A stretch of 64,000 nucleotides of DNA from Aphrocallistes beatrix (GCA_963281255.1 OY725490.1:6448001-6512000); one strand, 5' to 3'; positions 1 to 9,851 are shown, counted from the stretch's first letter. The notes: generated from the letters alone by a model not told the origin. A program made the numbers and translations.

Positions 1-979
1 GTTTTTGCTTCTAAAAGTGATACTGCATGCCCGACTGCTGAAGAAATGCTACAAAAATGGTAATACTGAGGTGAGGATTGAAGATGTTCGGGCGTATAAT
101 CGAAAAACTTTAATAGTTAGAGATAGCTTTTTCTTTTTCATCTGTATAACTGAATTGTGCTTTCTCGTTTTAGTGTTTGTATCTAAATTTTACAGGACAC
201 ATCCGATCGAATATAAAAACATTACAAAATTGGGAAATTGTCCCGAGGATCTGTATACCGTGCGACACAATATCTCACCTGCAAAGCGGATCCTCGTGGG
301 ACTTAGCGATGTTTTTGCAATATTTGTATGCAGTCTTATAGCACTGTTAACTAATTTCTTGCGGAATAGAATGTTAAATAGGACAGTGAAGAATAATTTC
401 TACAAGTTCTTTCTCTTATTTGGTTTTCAAAGCTTTATAATACTTGTATTTTGTAATAAATACACGTATTTCTTCAACTTTTCTCCGCATATTTTCCTGC
501 TTTTGAATCTACTGCTACTTGTATCTGAAGGCCGGAAGTTGTCATTAGTTTTGATTGGGCGAGTAAGGGAACTGCGTCAATCTTTTGGAGAATGTAAAAT
601 GTATAAAAACGAATTCACCAAGTATAGACAGTTCAGAATATTTTACTTCAATCTTTGTGTCAGTTTTTTCATTGGTTACACCGGATATGCATTAAGATTT
701 CTTCTCAAACAAGTAACATTTGCGACGAATATTTTGAAGCCCAATTATCAATGTTTTCTCGGAATATATCCAAATATCCATTTGAAACTTATCCAAAAGG
801 AAGCTTACGTGTACATTGCTGTGTACCAATTTTCTGGTTTATTAGAATTGATCGGATTGGTACTGCTCATCATTCCTTCGTATTTATACATGTTTGAAAT
901 GCTATTGGAGAAGTGTAAGAGAAGGAACAAGGCGTATCGCTTTGGACCTGGGCTAATTCAACCCTTCCTCAAACATTAA
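1..979 (+). CDS. Polytopic membrane protein, 3' part only
   Basis: The reading frame is open from the window edge to a TAA at 977-979 (about 325 residues visible). No convincing ATG lies at the left edge, so the gene or an exon begins outside the window. At least six hydrophobic segments can be seen: near residues 40-60, 95-118, 133-150, 157-180, 208-235 and 270-295. They are separated by basic loops rich in Arg and Lys, which suits a multi-pass plasma or organelle membrane protein. An AATAAA follows 17 bases after the stop. I do not recognise the family; no receptor or transporter signature motif is obvious. It could be a receptor-like or channel-like protein specific to this lineage. Gene reality is well supported by the length of the frame and the poly(A) signal; function is unknown. 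Confidence 0.7.
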   Translation, partial: FLLLKVILHARLLKKCYKNGNTEVRIEDVRAYNRKTLIVRDSFFFFICITELCFLVLVFVSKFYRTHPIEYKNITKLGNCPEDLYTVRHNISPAKRILVGLSDVFAIFVCSLIALLTNFLRNRMLNRTVKNNFYKFFLLFGFQSFIILVFCNKYTYFFNFSPHIFLLLNLLLLVSEGRKLSLVLIGRVRELRQSFGECKMYKNEFTKYRQFRIFYFNLCVSFFIGYTGYALRFLLKQVTFATNILKPNYQCFLGIYPNIHLKLIQKEAYVYIAVYQFSGLLELIGLVLLIIPSYLYMFEMLLEKCKRRNKAYRFGPGLIQPFLKH

Positions 980-1312
980 TTGATCTGATCTCCTCAATAA
1001 AAACATCCTGTCTATATTCTGTGTGCCATTTTGATTTAATCCTACTCCATTATCTAGCTCTTTAAAAAGGGTGTTTGCTCAATTTTGATTTATTAACGTA
1101 GTTAACATTTAATTAATTCAATACCACGTGTTTATGTGTAAATATTATGATTAAAGCTCACCAGTACTAGTTTTCCGAATATATTTTTTTAAACCTTAAG
1201 GGTAGAAAATTATTATATTATACAGGAAATAGATCAGTCATCTACGTGTACACCCAAATCTAATAAACTCTACAAATATTCACTAATTCTGTAAGTTTGT
1301 TTTTAAAAGAGC
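980..1312. other. Intergenic, convergent 3' ends
   Basis: Lies between two convergent genes. Apart from the AATAAA at 996-1001 I see no feature in it. Confidence 0.5.
996..1001 (+). terminator. Polyadenylation signal AATAAA
   Basis: A canonical hexamer lies 17 bases past the stop of the upstream membrane-protein gene, in the same orientation. Confidence 0.6.
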
Positions 1313-2890
1313 TCAATCAATCTTTTCTTTTTCAGTTTCTTCTTGACTCCAGTCCCTATAGCACAGATTATAAACTATGATAGAACCGAGTAGGGTGAGA
1401 ATAACCGTTTGCAACAAGATCATTATAATGGCAATCCAACAGTTCACAATGTCAGGCACTGAGCTGGTCTGATAGTTCAGATCTAAACCTTGGTACCCTC
1501 TCTCTCCCATTCTCTCAATAATATCCACCACCTGGTTTGTCCCTCTAAACCTGTCCATCATTTTCTTAACTTTATTGTTACACTCACTAAATGCGTTTAG
1601 TTTGTGTACCATTGACTTGATTGATGAAATAATCTCGGTTACCTCTGTCGAATGCAATGTCATTCCACATCCCAGATTCTCAATTAGTTCTGTACTTGTT
1701 TGCTCATCGTTTGAAGTTGGCACAAGTAACATTGGTTTACCTTCTACACAGGCTTCCATTATGTTAGTATAGGTTGATGTCATGACTACTAGATCAACAT
1801 GTCGCAAGAGTTCTCTTGTGCCATGCTTCTCCTCCAACAATAATAAACTGCCTTTCTCAATGTTCAGCTCATCTCCAGTATTAGCTCCCAAACCTTCAGT
1901 TAATACCTCTCTCTGCCTCTGATCCAATGACCACACGGTTATATAGTCTTTAGTTTCGCTCAATTGATGGGACATTTTTCTTAAATCCATCTCACTCAAG
2001 TGCAATAAACCACTGAATGAGATCAAGACCCTGGGTTGGCTGGTGGGACCTATGAAGTTGAGCACGGCGGGAGATGCAGCCTCATCTCTGAGTTTAGGTA
2101 GAAGAGGTCCGACAATCCATCTACCTTCATGTGGCTTCACATTCTCTGATATCAGTGGCGGTGCGATGGGATAAATCTTGGGGTAGCTAGCATGTAGATT
2201 TAGTACAGCACTCTTTGGGTAGTATGAACTCAATCCGATATTCAATCTTCGGTTGTTTATGATTGAATCTTTTCGCGACATCAGCATTGGTGCCATGTTC
2301 CATGCGACACTAACAAGGAACTCCTGAAAAAGGTTCAGTTTCCCATAACCACTGTATTGTAATCTAGGAGCGGTTTCTCCATGTCCACAGCCTTGGCAGT
2401 ACTCAGTTAGAGTTGATAGAGTAATGCTATTGTAGTTCATAAGAAGAGGTGTGTCAGTATTTTCTGCTGCAAAGATGGCCCCAGTTGCTTTGTATGTTGC
2501 CAGCATTACATCTATCTTATTTTCTTGAAGATAGGTCAGGATCCTCTGGTACATATCGCAGGATTTATTTAGTACATAGTTTTCTGCCTCTACGGTGAGA
2601 AATTCTTTCTTTGAAAACGTATCCGTATATTTATCTCTCTTTGCTAGCATATCTTGTATTCCAGGCCCTTCCACCGATAACACCTCCACTCCCTGATACC
2701 CCTCTACCCACCCAACACACTCAGTAGGACATGCGAATGCAACATTGTGACCAGCCACTAAGAGTTCTTCCATGACTGCTAAGTTGGGGCTGACTTCTTC
2801 CCAGAAACAATTTGAGGCGATGAGAATGTTTAAACTTCTTGTACACGTCACAGCTGTAACCAGAAACGTTAACAATAATCTAGTAACCAT
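1313..2890 (-). CDS. UDP-glycosyltransferase-like membrane protein (GT1 family)
   Basis: 525 residues starting at an ATG at 2890. An N-terminal hydrophobic leader (about 1-20) leads into a GT-B Rossmann start, with AGHNVAFACP near 46-55 resembling the RGH-V-T/F-A-P strand of the family. The C-terminal half carries the family's GPL (261-263), the RVLISFSG strand (287-294) and a donor-site-like stretch at 364-397 ending NDEQ. A transmembrane helix at about 484-508 and a short charged tail match the ER-anchored type I topology of animal UGTs, which transfer sugars from UDP-sugars to small lipophilic substrates. Two oddities: no His at the usual catalytic position after the first strand (the sequence is SNCFWEEVSPN), and the donor signature replaces the usual T-H-G-G with TSTYT. 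Family membership is secure; activity is doubtful. Confidence 0.8.
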   Translation of the reverse strand: MVTRLLLTFLVTAVTCTRSLNILIASNCFWEEVSPNLAVMEELLVAGHNVAFACPTECVGWVEGYQGVEVLSVEGPGIQDMLAKRDKYTDTFSKKEFLTVEAENYVLNKSCDMYQRILTYLQENKIDVMLATYKATGAIFAAENTDTPLLMNYNSITLSTLTEYCQGCGHGETAPRLQYSGYGKLNLFQEFLVSVAWNMAPMLMSRKDSIINNRRLNIGLSSYYPKSAVLNLHASYPKIYPIAPPLISENVKPHEGRWIVGPLLPKLRDEAASPAVLNFIGPTSQPRVLISFSGLLHLSEMDLRKMSHQLSETKDYITVWSLDQRQREVLTEGLGANTGDELNIEKGSLLLLEEKHGTRELLRHVDLVVMTSTYTNIMEACVEGKPMLLVPTSNDEQTSTELIENLGCGMTLHSTEVTEIISSIKSMVHKLNAFSECNNKVKKMMDRFRGTNQVVDIIERMGERGYQGLDLNYQTSSVPDIVNCWIAIIMILLQTVILTLLGSIIVYNLCYRDWSQEETEKEKID

Positions 2891-3231
2891 CCTGTCTCAG
2901 TGTATAACAATATTGATCAAAATAATTAGGCCACCCAGGTTAACAAAATTTTTAAGTACCCTTGAGTGAATATTCATTTCATTAACTTGACTGAATATTC
3001 ATTCATTATACAACGCTAATAATTCCAATTTTATAGATTTTAAAATTTAATAGGTAATACTCGTAATCCTCCCCCTAATTCTAAATGCAAGTCATGATCT
3101 GTTTATAGATTATTTATTATAGAATAGTTGAAGTGTTCAGTTTATGAGTGATGAAGTTTCTGTAAGAATAGTTATCGACAATCTAACTCTAATCAATTTC
3201 AATTGATATAATTTTAAAATTAACCATACGA

Positions 3232-3980
3232 TCTAAGTTGACTCATTCATGAATTAATAATTCATAATTCGAATAATTCATAATTCATCAAGCCTGAGAA
3301 GAATTATTCAAAATTGGATTTTTACAAAAAAATATCGTGATTATATTGAATGAATTTTTCGTTATAATTCATAATTCAAGATTCTGAATTATTGGGGATA
3401 CAGACAATTCGTGACATTACAATTCGTGACATTCTTGTAGTCGTGTAAACAATCATTAGTTGAGATTAAAGAGTTTCATTCAACTTTTTTTGATTAATTA
3501 AAGATGAAAGACAATTACAACTAAAAGAATTACTTTCCGAGAGAGAAATTCATTCTCACATTCTAACATTGAATTCATCAATTCTATGTTGAATAGTCAC
3601 AAATAGCAATGTCACGAATTGTAATGTCACGAATTGTATGTCACGAATTGTAATGTCACGAATTGTAATGTCACGAATTGTCTGTATCCCGAATTATTGG
3701 AATCAGCTTCATATCTTAGTCGAAGTTGACTAATTCAAAAAATGGCAAAGAATTATGAATAATTCAAATAATTCATAATTCCTGAAATATGAATTGTTCG
3801 AATAATTCATAATTGTCATATTCAGGAATTATGAATTATTTGAATTATTCATTAATTCATGAATTTGTCAACTTAGCTTATGATTGACTAATTCATACTT
3901 GAATTATGAATTATTTGAATAATTCATAATGATTTGCCATTTTTTTTATGGATTAGTCAACTTAGACTAAGATATGTGGT
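3232..3980. repeat. AT-rich palindromic repeat block (AAGTTGACTAATTCAT family)
   Basis: Dense inverted and direct copies of attcataattc and gaataattcat units, bounded in several places by AAGTTGACTAATTCA and its reverse complement. The same family recurs at 6144-6465, including the distinctive CATCAAGCCTGAGAAG motif. It looks like a miniature inverted-repeat element that has been partly tandemly amplified. The copy here is split by a separate element at 3395-3690. Confidence 0.7.
3395..3690. mobile_element. Foldback-type miniature element with 9-bp target duplication
   Basis: 296 bp. The ends are GGGATACAGACAATTCG and its exact reverse complement. Both arms are built of 15-16-bp tandem units (ACAATTCGTGACATT), two units on the left and about four on the right. 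A perfect 9-bp direct repeat, GAATTATTG, flanks the element at 3386-3394 and 3691-3699. A 9-bp duplication plus repeat-built arms is typical of MULE-related or foldback elements. There is no coding capacity, so it depends on a transposase encoded elsewhere. Confidence 0.8.
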
Positions 3981-4237
3981 GATCGTTTTGTTCTCTCACT
4001 AGCATTTCTCAAGACAATTATTAGACATGTTGCGTGATATTTTGAGATCATATTGAATATAGTGCAAGTCCCGGGGACAGGGAATTTTTAGTCAAATTAT
4101 CACTAGATCCTAATCTAGCGCGTTAATCTAGGCTGTTACATCGGTAATAAAGATGAGATTAATAATAATAAACTATCTAAATACTATCTAATCTGTAATT
4201 TTATTTTTTCTCAATAATTAGATCCAACAGGATGGAG
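3700..4237. other. Gene-poor AT-rich sequence
   Basis: Right part of the AT-rich palindromic block up to about 3980, then unique sequence. A 60-bp segment at about 4067-4130 (containing GGGACAGGGAATTTTTAG and AAATTATCACTAG) resembles another at about 57466-57530, so it is probably a dispersed repeat. Confidence 0.4.
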
Positions 4238-4930
4238 CTAGCACTCTTCACAGGCCCAATAAGTTCCTTCTACATCTTCAATTTCAACCCCGATGCACAG
4301 ACAATGGAACCGTTTATAGCATTCCTCACATTGGACCCAGTTTCTATCCTCAGGGCAATTGTACAAAATATTGCGCAAGTGTCCTCCTGTTCACCTCTGC
4401 TGGTGTTTGTGACTATGGTTGAGGTGGAGTAGATTCCTTTACAGCAGAAAATTGTCCTTCTTTGGCACCATTGTCCAGTGGATAGGGTGAAGAGATTCAT
4501 TGTGGTTTGAGGTGTATCCTTCTTGCACCTTTCCAAAAATTCTGGAGTGTTGTAACCAAAACTTTTGAAGACGCTGATTTCATCTCAACTGCACTCTCGC
4601 TTAGCTAGTTAGAACGACGAGAGGGTACTTCTTTCTATGCTAGTGCGTATTTGTACTTACACAGCTGTCTACACCTTCAGGACAGTATTGGTGTGGAATC
4701 GCATTTACACCCTTCACAATTTCTGGAATATTCCCTGCGCTTCGTTTGACAGCTTTCTGTAGTAACTCTATTTGTGCTGCCACTGAATCTGATATGGTAC
4801 GGATTCCGCGAGATGAACTAGGGTCCCGGGCACTTCTTGTGTTCCTTCCCAGGATAATCCTTCCGAACCTCTGCTGCATTTGCTTCTGAGTCAGAAGGAG
4901 ACTATCGGTATAAAATTTCTTAGCACCAGC
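4238..4930 (-). pseudogene. Decayed gene ending in a PHD-type zinc finger, possible transposase relic
   Basis: On the minus strand an open segment from about 4930 to 4661 (residues including TDSLLLTQKQMQQRFGRI and NAIPHQYCPEGVDSC) ends exactly at a consensus donor, GTAAGTAC (4660-4653). The downstream segment finishes at a TAG at 4240-4238 with a C-terminal zinc-binding pattern: WVQC-EEC-YKRFH-CLC, then YWACEEC as the last residues, as in C4HC3 PHD fingers. Between the halves the frame must shift at least twice (near 4440 and near 4370) to stay protein-like, so the copy looks inactivated. The H-x-x-CPEGxDSC stretch recalls C-terminal regions of Mutator-like transposases known from invertebrates; that assignment is from memory and weak. 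Confidence 0.4.
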
Positions 4931-5812
4931 CTTTTCGATCTTGCCCGCAAGGGGGAGGGGAATTCAGGACAGAGTGATGTGCTCAATCCCACCACTATCA
5001 GGACTGGTGTAAAGCAGTTCGTTCCGCTCTGATATTTCTTTGTTCCCTATTCGAATCTTTGATTTGGATTTCTCGCGTAATTAGTCGGGTATAACTGTTA
5101 TGATATATATTAGGTTATTAGGCAACCAAATCTTAGTCAGATATAGGAACTACTCCTAGCGACTAGCGTCGCTCCACTAGTATGTACTTAACTAGAATTC
5201 TCTTCCCTTTGTAGCTCATGTTATGTCACAGTATGCTATATTGCTATTCCGAGTGGTTGATGCCCGCTGTCTCCAAATTCCATCGGATATTACGACTTTT
5301 GGGTAGTCTGTAACCAATTAAAATTTCACCTGTTTTGAATAAACAACTGGATTCTTACCACAATGAAAAACAGTCCTTCCGCGAGCTCCAAGGCCTCTTA
5401 GCAGACCGTCAGTTGAGGCGACTGCAGCGGTCTTCAACAACAAACTTCTTCCAGTCACCTGACAATCAGTGAGGTCTATCTATTACTTTTACATTATGTG
5501 TATTGGCTTTGTGTTCACAAATTCACATTTATCTTGACCATATAAAAAATGATAAATTTGGGGTCCATCCGGATTTAGTGACATATCGGATATAGTGACC
5601 TTTTTAGCTCACCCAAACAAATATCGTTAATCCAAATTCTCTGTACTATATTCCCATCTCTCATGATTTGTCACTTGCCATCGCACAATTTAGTGAAATT
5701 ACAGATTGAGAAGCCTGTGATTGTTTTGTTGCATGTGAGAAGTAATTTAGAATTATTTATATATCTTTAGAACTAATTAGTTAGGTTATTTTGGATTCGT
5801 AAATTGCTTACA
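4931..5812. other. No gene recognised
   Basis: Moderate GC; may contain further decayed 5' parts of the PHD-type pseudogene. No intact frame of interest on either strand. Confidence 0.35.
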
Positions 5813-5880
5813 TCAGTGGTTCTCAAACCTTTCACACCGCGTACCACCATAATGGCCGATATTTAAATACACCCACACGA
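5813..5880. mobile_element. hAT-like terminal sequence (one end only)
   Basis: CAGTGGTTCTCAAACCTTTC followed by a GCGTACCACC motif matches the well-known end consensus of hAT-derived miniature elements in animals. I could not find the opposite end (a GAGAACCACTG motif) nearby, so this is a fragment or the right end has decayed. Confidence 0.4.
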
Positions 5881-6143
5881 AATAAACCATTGGTGGATCC
5901 GAGAGTCAAAAAATGGGTCCACAAACAGGGATGTCGTCAGGATTTTTCCTCTACGTGGGAAAAACACAGCAATTTTTATGATGCAGGGACGCAACAACCA
6001 GAAGGGGCCTGGGGGAAGTATAAGCCTCCCCCGGTGGGGTCAGGGGGTGTATCACCCCGGCATTGGCATAGCCCGAAGTATAAAAAGGGGTTCATACACT
6101 GGTGAGTGCTGCAATTTTATACAGAATAAAAATCGGAGGGTTT

Positions 6144-6327
6144 TTGAATATTTCTTCTCAGGCTTGATGAATTATGAATTATTCGAATTATTCATTAACT
6201 CATGAATTAGTCAACTTAGGTTCACAGGTTGCATGTGAACCTCCTATGCAACCTGTGAACCTAAGTTGACTAATTCATGAATTAATGAATAATTCATAAT
6301 TCATCAAGCCTGAGAAGAATTATTCAA
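6144..6327. repeat. Near-perfect palindrome, arms 91 and 82 bp
   Basis: Left arm 6144-6234, right arm 6246-6327, loop 11 bp. The arms match almost base for base except for a 9-base gap in the right arm. The centre contains the inverted pair TTCACAGGTTGCAT / ATGCAACCTGTGAA. The right half continues to about 6465 as a unit ending TTAATGAATTAGTCAACTTAG, the same family as 3232-3980. Confidence 0.8.
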
Positions 6328-6772
6328 AATTGAAAGTTTTAAACAAGAAAATATCATGAAATATGTGAATGAATCATTCGAATAATTCATAATTCCTGAA
6401 CTATGAATCATTCGAATAATTCATAATTCTTTGCCATTTTTTAATGAATTAGTCAACTTAGCTGTGAACAGTGCGGTGCACGCCCCTGTAAACCATTTGA
6501 AAACATAAAATAAACAATGTAATGGTACAACAAATATACTATCCTGACATTTAATAATATTTAAAAAACCACAGAGAAACGCTGGCTGATCATTTTTACC
6601 AGCAGGTTTTTAGAATAAATATTTATAATTAGAACTGAAAATTCCATTACATAGATATAGTTTCAACAATTCCAGAACATTCATGTTACAAAAATAGATA
6701 TTGATTACGAGTGAAAAACCGCAGAAAAATGTGAGAATTTCACCATCACATGAGAGATCTAGTGTCTAGTGT

Positions 6773-6898
6773 CAACACGTGATATTTGACCTACTGCCAA
6801 CACGTGATATTTGACCTACTGCCAACACGTGATATTTGACCTACTGCCAACACGTGATATTTGACCTACTGCCAACACATGATATTTAACCTAATGCT
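6773..6898. repeat. 25-bp tandem repeat, about five copies
   Basis: Units of CAACACGTGATATTTGACCT plus ACTGC. The first four units are almost identical and the fifth is diverged. Each of the first four contains a CACGTG palindrome (E-box core). Confidence 0.85.
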
Positions 6899-7133
6899 AT
6901 GCCATGAGATTAATACATCCCAAGTGACCAGCCGAATGCTGTCTGACTAGCATTTTCAGTCCAAACCAGATTGATCATAAATTTAGAAAGTTTTTTTTCT
7001 CAATATTAACCTTAATTGCCTCCTTCAATCTAATAAATCATTATTTAATACAATAAATTAACTACATTGCACTGCAATTAAAAGTTAAATTTTTAAAAAT
7101 TTAGACTTTTTCATTATATGGCCTGTTCATGAC

Positions 7134-7422
7134 GGGCATGCCTAATTTCCGGGACGGGACAGAAAAAGTACCTAATTTCCGGGACGGGACAGAAAAAGTG
7201 CCTAATTTCCGGGACGGGACGAGTCAAGATTCCTAATCTCCGGGACGGGACAGAAAAAGTACCTAATCTCCGGGACGGGACAGAAAAAGTACCTAATTTC
7301 CGGGACGGGACGGGACGAGTTAAGATACCTAATTTCAGGGACGAGATCCCGTTCCGTCCCGGAAATTAGGTATCTAGATTTTCCGGGACGGTCCCATCCC
7401 GTCTCGGAAATTAGGCATGCCC
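7134..7422. mobile_element. Foldback-type element with 9-bp target duplication
   Basis: 289 bp. The ends GGGCATGCCTAATTTCCGGG are inverted on the right. The interior is six or so units of CCTAATTTCCGGGACGGGAC with AGAAAAAGTA spacers; the last units are inverted. A perfect 9-bp duplication, GTTCATGAC, flanks it at 7125-7133 and 7423-7431. A short relative lies inside an intron at 30134-30218. Non-coding, so mobilised in trans. Confidence 0.8.
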
Positions 7423-7669
7423 GTTCATGACTAGCATTTGAGTCTTGTAAAGTTGGGGTCTATGGAAATTCGACCTAATGCATGCGCTCCGACCAGCCCC
7501 TAATGAATGCCAGTGGAGGGGCGTTTCCTTATGCTGCTATCTTGACAAGCTTTCGTATATATAATTGTAAATCAAAAAGGATATTTAATTCATTGTCCAA
7601 GTATAGAAGATTCAATTATAACCGTCGATAAGTTAAAATTAAAAGAATAATTAGATCATTTGCAGAACA

Positions 7670-8803
7670 ATGGCCACACATTTGGTAGGAGCTCCAATAT
7701 CCGATAGAGAGACTGTATTCATGAGAGTGAGGAGAGAAATTGAAGAGATATTCCATTCTCTGATGGAGAAGATGAATGAGAGGAGAGAAGTTCTCCTGAG
7801 ACAGCTGAACCAATGGGAAGAAGATTTCAACAGAACACAAGCTAGCTATATCCAGTCTCTAGAAGAGATTCAAATGGAACAACTCATTTATCCACAAATT
7901 CAATTTAATTTTGATCGAAACTCTTTTAATGATCAAATTTCCAATTTTGGCTCATTGACCCAAGAGACTGATGTCAAGAATTACACTCAAATCTATAAAC
8001 CAAATCAAATGTTTGGCAAATTCGGGAAAGAAAAAAGTGAATTTTCTTATCCTCGTGGCATGGTCATTGATTGTGTTAACCAAAGAATGTTCATAAGTGA
8101 TTATTATTATTCTCGTATCCAAGTTTGGAGTCTCCAAGGATATTTTTTGTCTGAGTTTGGCAGTGGTATTCTTCAATATCCATGGGAAATTGTGTTGTGC
8201 GGTAATTTTATTTTCATTACAGATTTCCATAGAGGCGTCATTTACAAATGGTGTTTGCTTACACTGTCACATGTGAAGAAATCAAACACTTCCCTTGGAA
8301 CGGCACCTTCTCAATTCAAAAACCCATCCGGTCTGGATGTTAGTAAGAACGAAATATTCGTTGTAGAGTTTGGTAATAGACGAATTTCCGTGTTTGATTT
8401 GAATCTTGAATTCAAACGAGTCATGGCAGATAAGGCAATAAATGAATCCTATTGTTTGCGAGTGAGAAATGATATCATCTACGTATTGGAGAGAAAAGGT
8501 GTTATCAAACTATTCTCTAAATCAGATCAACTCCTGAAGACTATTCCAAAGCTGTCATCCTTCTCGAATGATATTTGTTCTTTCAATTTTGATTTCCAAC
8601 ATAACTTCCTCATTACGGATCGGGACAACAACTCTCTCTTTAGAATGACTCCAGATGGAGAGCTTCTCTGCTCAATTCAATTCGCTGATTTCAAACTTAA
8701 CCAACTTTTTGGTGTTGCTATGAGTGAAGATGGAAAAGTATTTGTTTCTTTTCAAAGTGGATCAAATGCTATCGCCTTACTTTCATTCGCACACTCCTTT
8801 TAA
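7670..8803 (+). CDS. NHL-repeat beta-propeller protein with N-terminal coiled coil
   Basis: 377 residues from the ATG at 7670, ending just before an AATAAA at 8815. Residues about 15-80 are a charged helical stretch (EIEEIFHSLMEKMNERREV) predicted to form a coiled coil. From about 110 onward come NHL-type blades: FGKFGKEKSEFSYPRGMVID, then MFISDYYYSRIQVWSLQGYF, repeated about five or six times. This is the coiled-coil plus NHL half of a TRIM-NHL protein, but there is no RING or B-box upstream in frame. NHL propellers bind RNA or protein; without RING it would not be a ubiquitin ligase by itself. A distant paralog sits at 35684-36547. Confidence 0.75.
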   Translation: MATHLVGAPISDRETVFMRVRREIEEIFHSLMEKMNERREVLLRQLNQWEEDFNRTQASYIQSLEEIQMEQLIYPQIQFNFDRNSFNDQISNFGSLTQETDVKNYTQIYKPNQMFGKFGKEKSEFSYPRGMVIDCVNQRMFISDYYYSRIQVWSLQGYFLSEFGSGILQYPWEIVLCGNFIFITDFHRGVIYKWCLLTLSHVKKSNTSLGTAPSQFKNPSGLDVSKNEIFVVEFGNRRISVFDLNLEFKRVMADKAINESYCLRVRNDIIYVLERKGVIKLFSKSDQLLKTIPKLSSFSNDICSFNFDFQHNFLITDRDNNSLFRMTPDGELLCSIQFADFKLNQLFGVAMSEDGKVFVSFQSGSNAIALLSFAHSF

Positions 8804-8814
8804 CTTTTTATAAC

Positions 8815-8820
8815 AATAAA
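8815..8820 (+). terminator. Polyadenylation signal AATAAA
   Basis: Canonical hexamer 12 bases after the NHL-protein stop codon. Confidence 0.6.
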
Positions 8821-9398
8821 AATTTGACACAATTGTGTTTTTCTATTTAGTCTTGTGAATTCCCAAATATATTCGTTTTTTACCTTAATTAATTGATAAA
8901 AATCTATGATAAAAATGTAAAGATAGTCAAATATAACAATGAGCAAGGAAATAATTGTGTTACTCTGTACAAATCGATTACAATTAAAGGGAACGCTAGC
9001 TACTTTCAGTTTTGTGTTTGTGCGGGGAAAACACAATTTTATAGTTGGAAGAATCTGACTTTTCTGCTACCCGGGTCACTTTTTTATTAGATCACAAAGA
9101 GAAAAGGATATCAAGTTCCAATATCAGGCTTCGTAGTTACTGTTGTGTATATGTTACTTTTAAAACGTCAAATCTCAGTTATTTAAGTTATTACTAAAAT
9201 TTTAAAAGTGTACTAGAGTCTGAGACATTTAGTTCTCACGTAATCATAATACCATATATGGGCATATTATTTGTTTGGACGCATTCTTCACTACGTATAT
9301 AGATGTTCAAATGTATTATTACAACTTTCAATTTAACTATATTAGCGTTGAAAGCTAAAATTTCTGACTTCTCGTTTAAGATATGAAGATTGGATATA
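8821..9398. other. Intergenic AT-rich sequence
   Basis: No gene or structured repeat seen before the miniature element at 9399. Confidence 0.4.
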
Positions 9399-9552
9399 CA
9401 GTAGAACTCGGTTAGTACGTACTCATTTCTCTGAACCAGAATTCATTATTATATAGATTCCTATGTAATATCAACTCGGTTAGTACGTACTTACGGATAG
9501 TGCGTACTTTTTTCCGCTTCCCGGAGGGTTACGTACTAACCGAGTTCTACTG
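9399..9552. mobile_element. TA-flanked miniature element (pogo/Tigger-like ends)
   Basis: 154 bp. The ends CAGTAGAACTCGGTTAGTAC are inverted on the right, and TA dinucleotides flank it (9397-9398, 9553-9554). An internal copy of the end motif lies near 9474. The CAGT..GAAC start and TA target are typical of pogo/Tigger-type miniatures. Confidence 0.8.
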
Positions 9553-9851
9553 TATTGTCACCCGAGGGAACTCTTGCGAATTTTCAACATTAGTGATCAT
9601 ATCATGATTTTTCTAGTGATCCGCTTAATCAAAATTCGTTCCCTTGTCCATTGTGATGTGATAAATACTGATAATCCATTGAAATAATGAAGGTCTGATT
9701 TAAAATTAATGGGACGAATCGGTAGTGTTATTTCGTTTCTAATTAGTCGATCTATGCCTTTAATAAGTTCCTATGACCTTTGTCTAGATAGTGTAGTACT
9801 AACACATTATTTAATTTAATTTTAATTCCTGTTAACTGAGTCCTATTTAGA

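Noticed and set aside
4232-4432. Plus-strand 66-codon frame
   Set aside because: Antisense to the PHD-type zinc-finger relic, whose cysteine/histidine spacing is the real signal.
5890-6205. Overlapping short plus-strand open frames with repeated Gly/Pro
   Set aside because: They lie in mobile-element and repeat DNA, have no start context or recognisable domain, and the two frames overlap each other.
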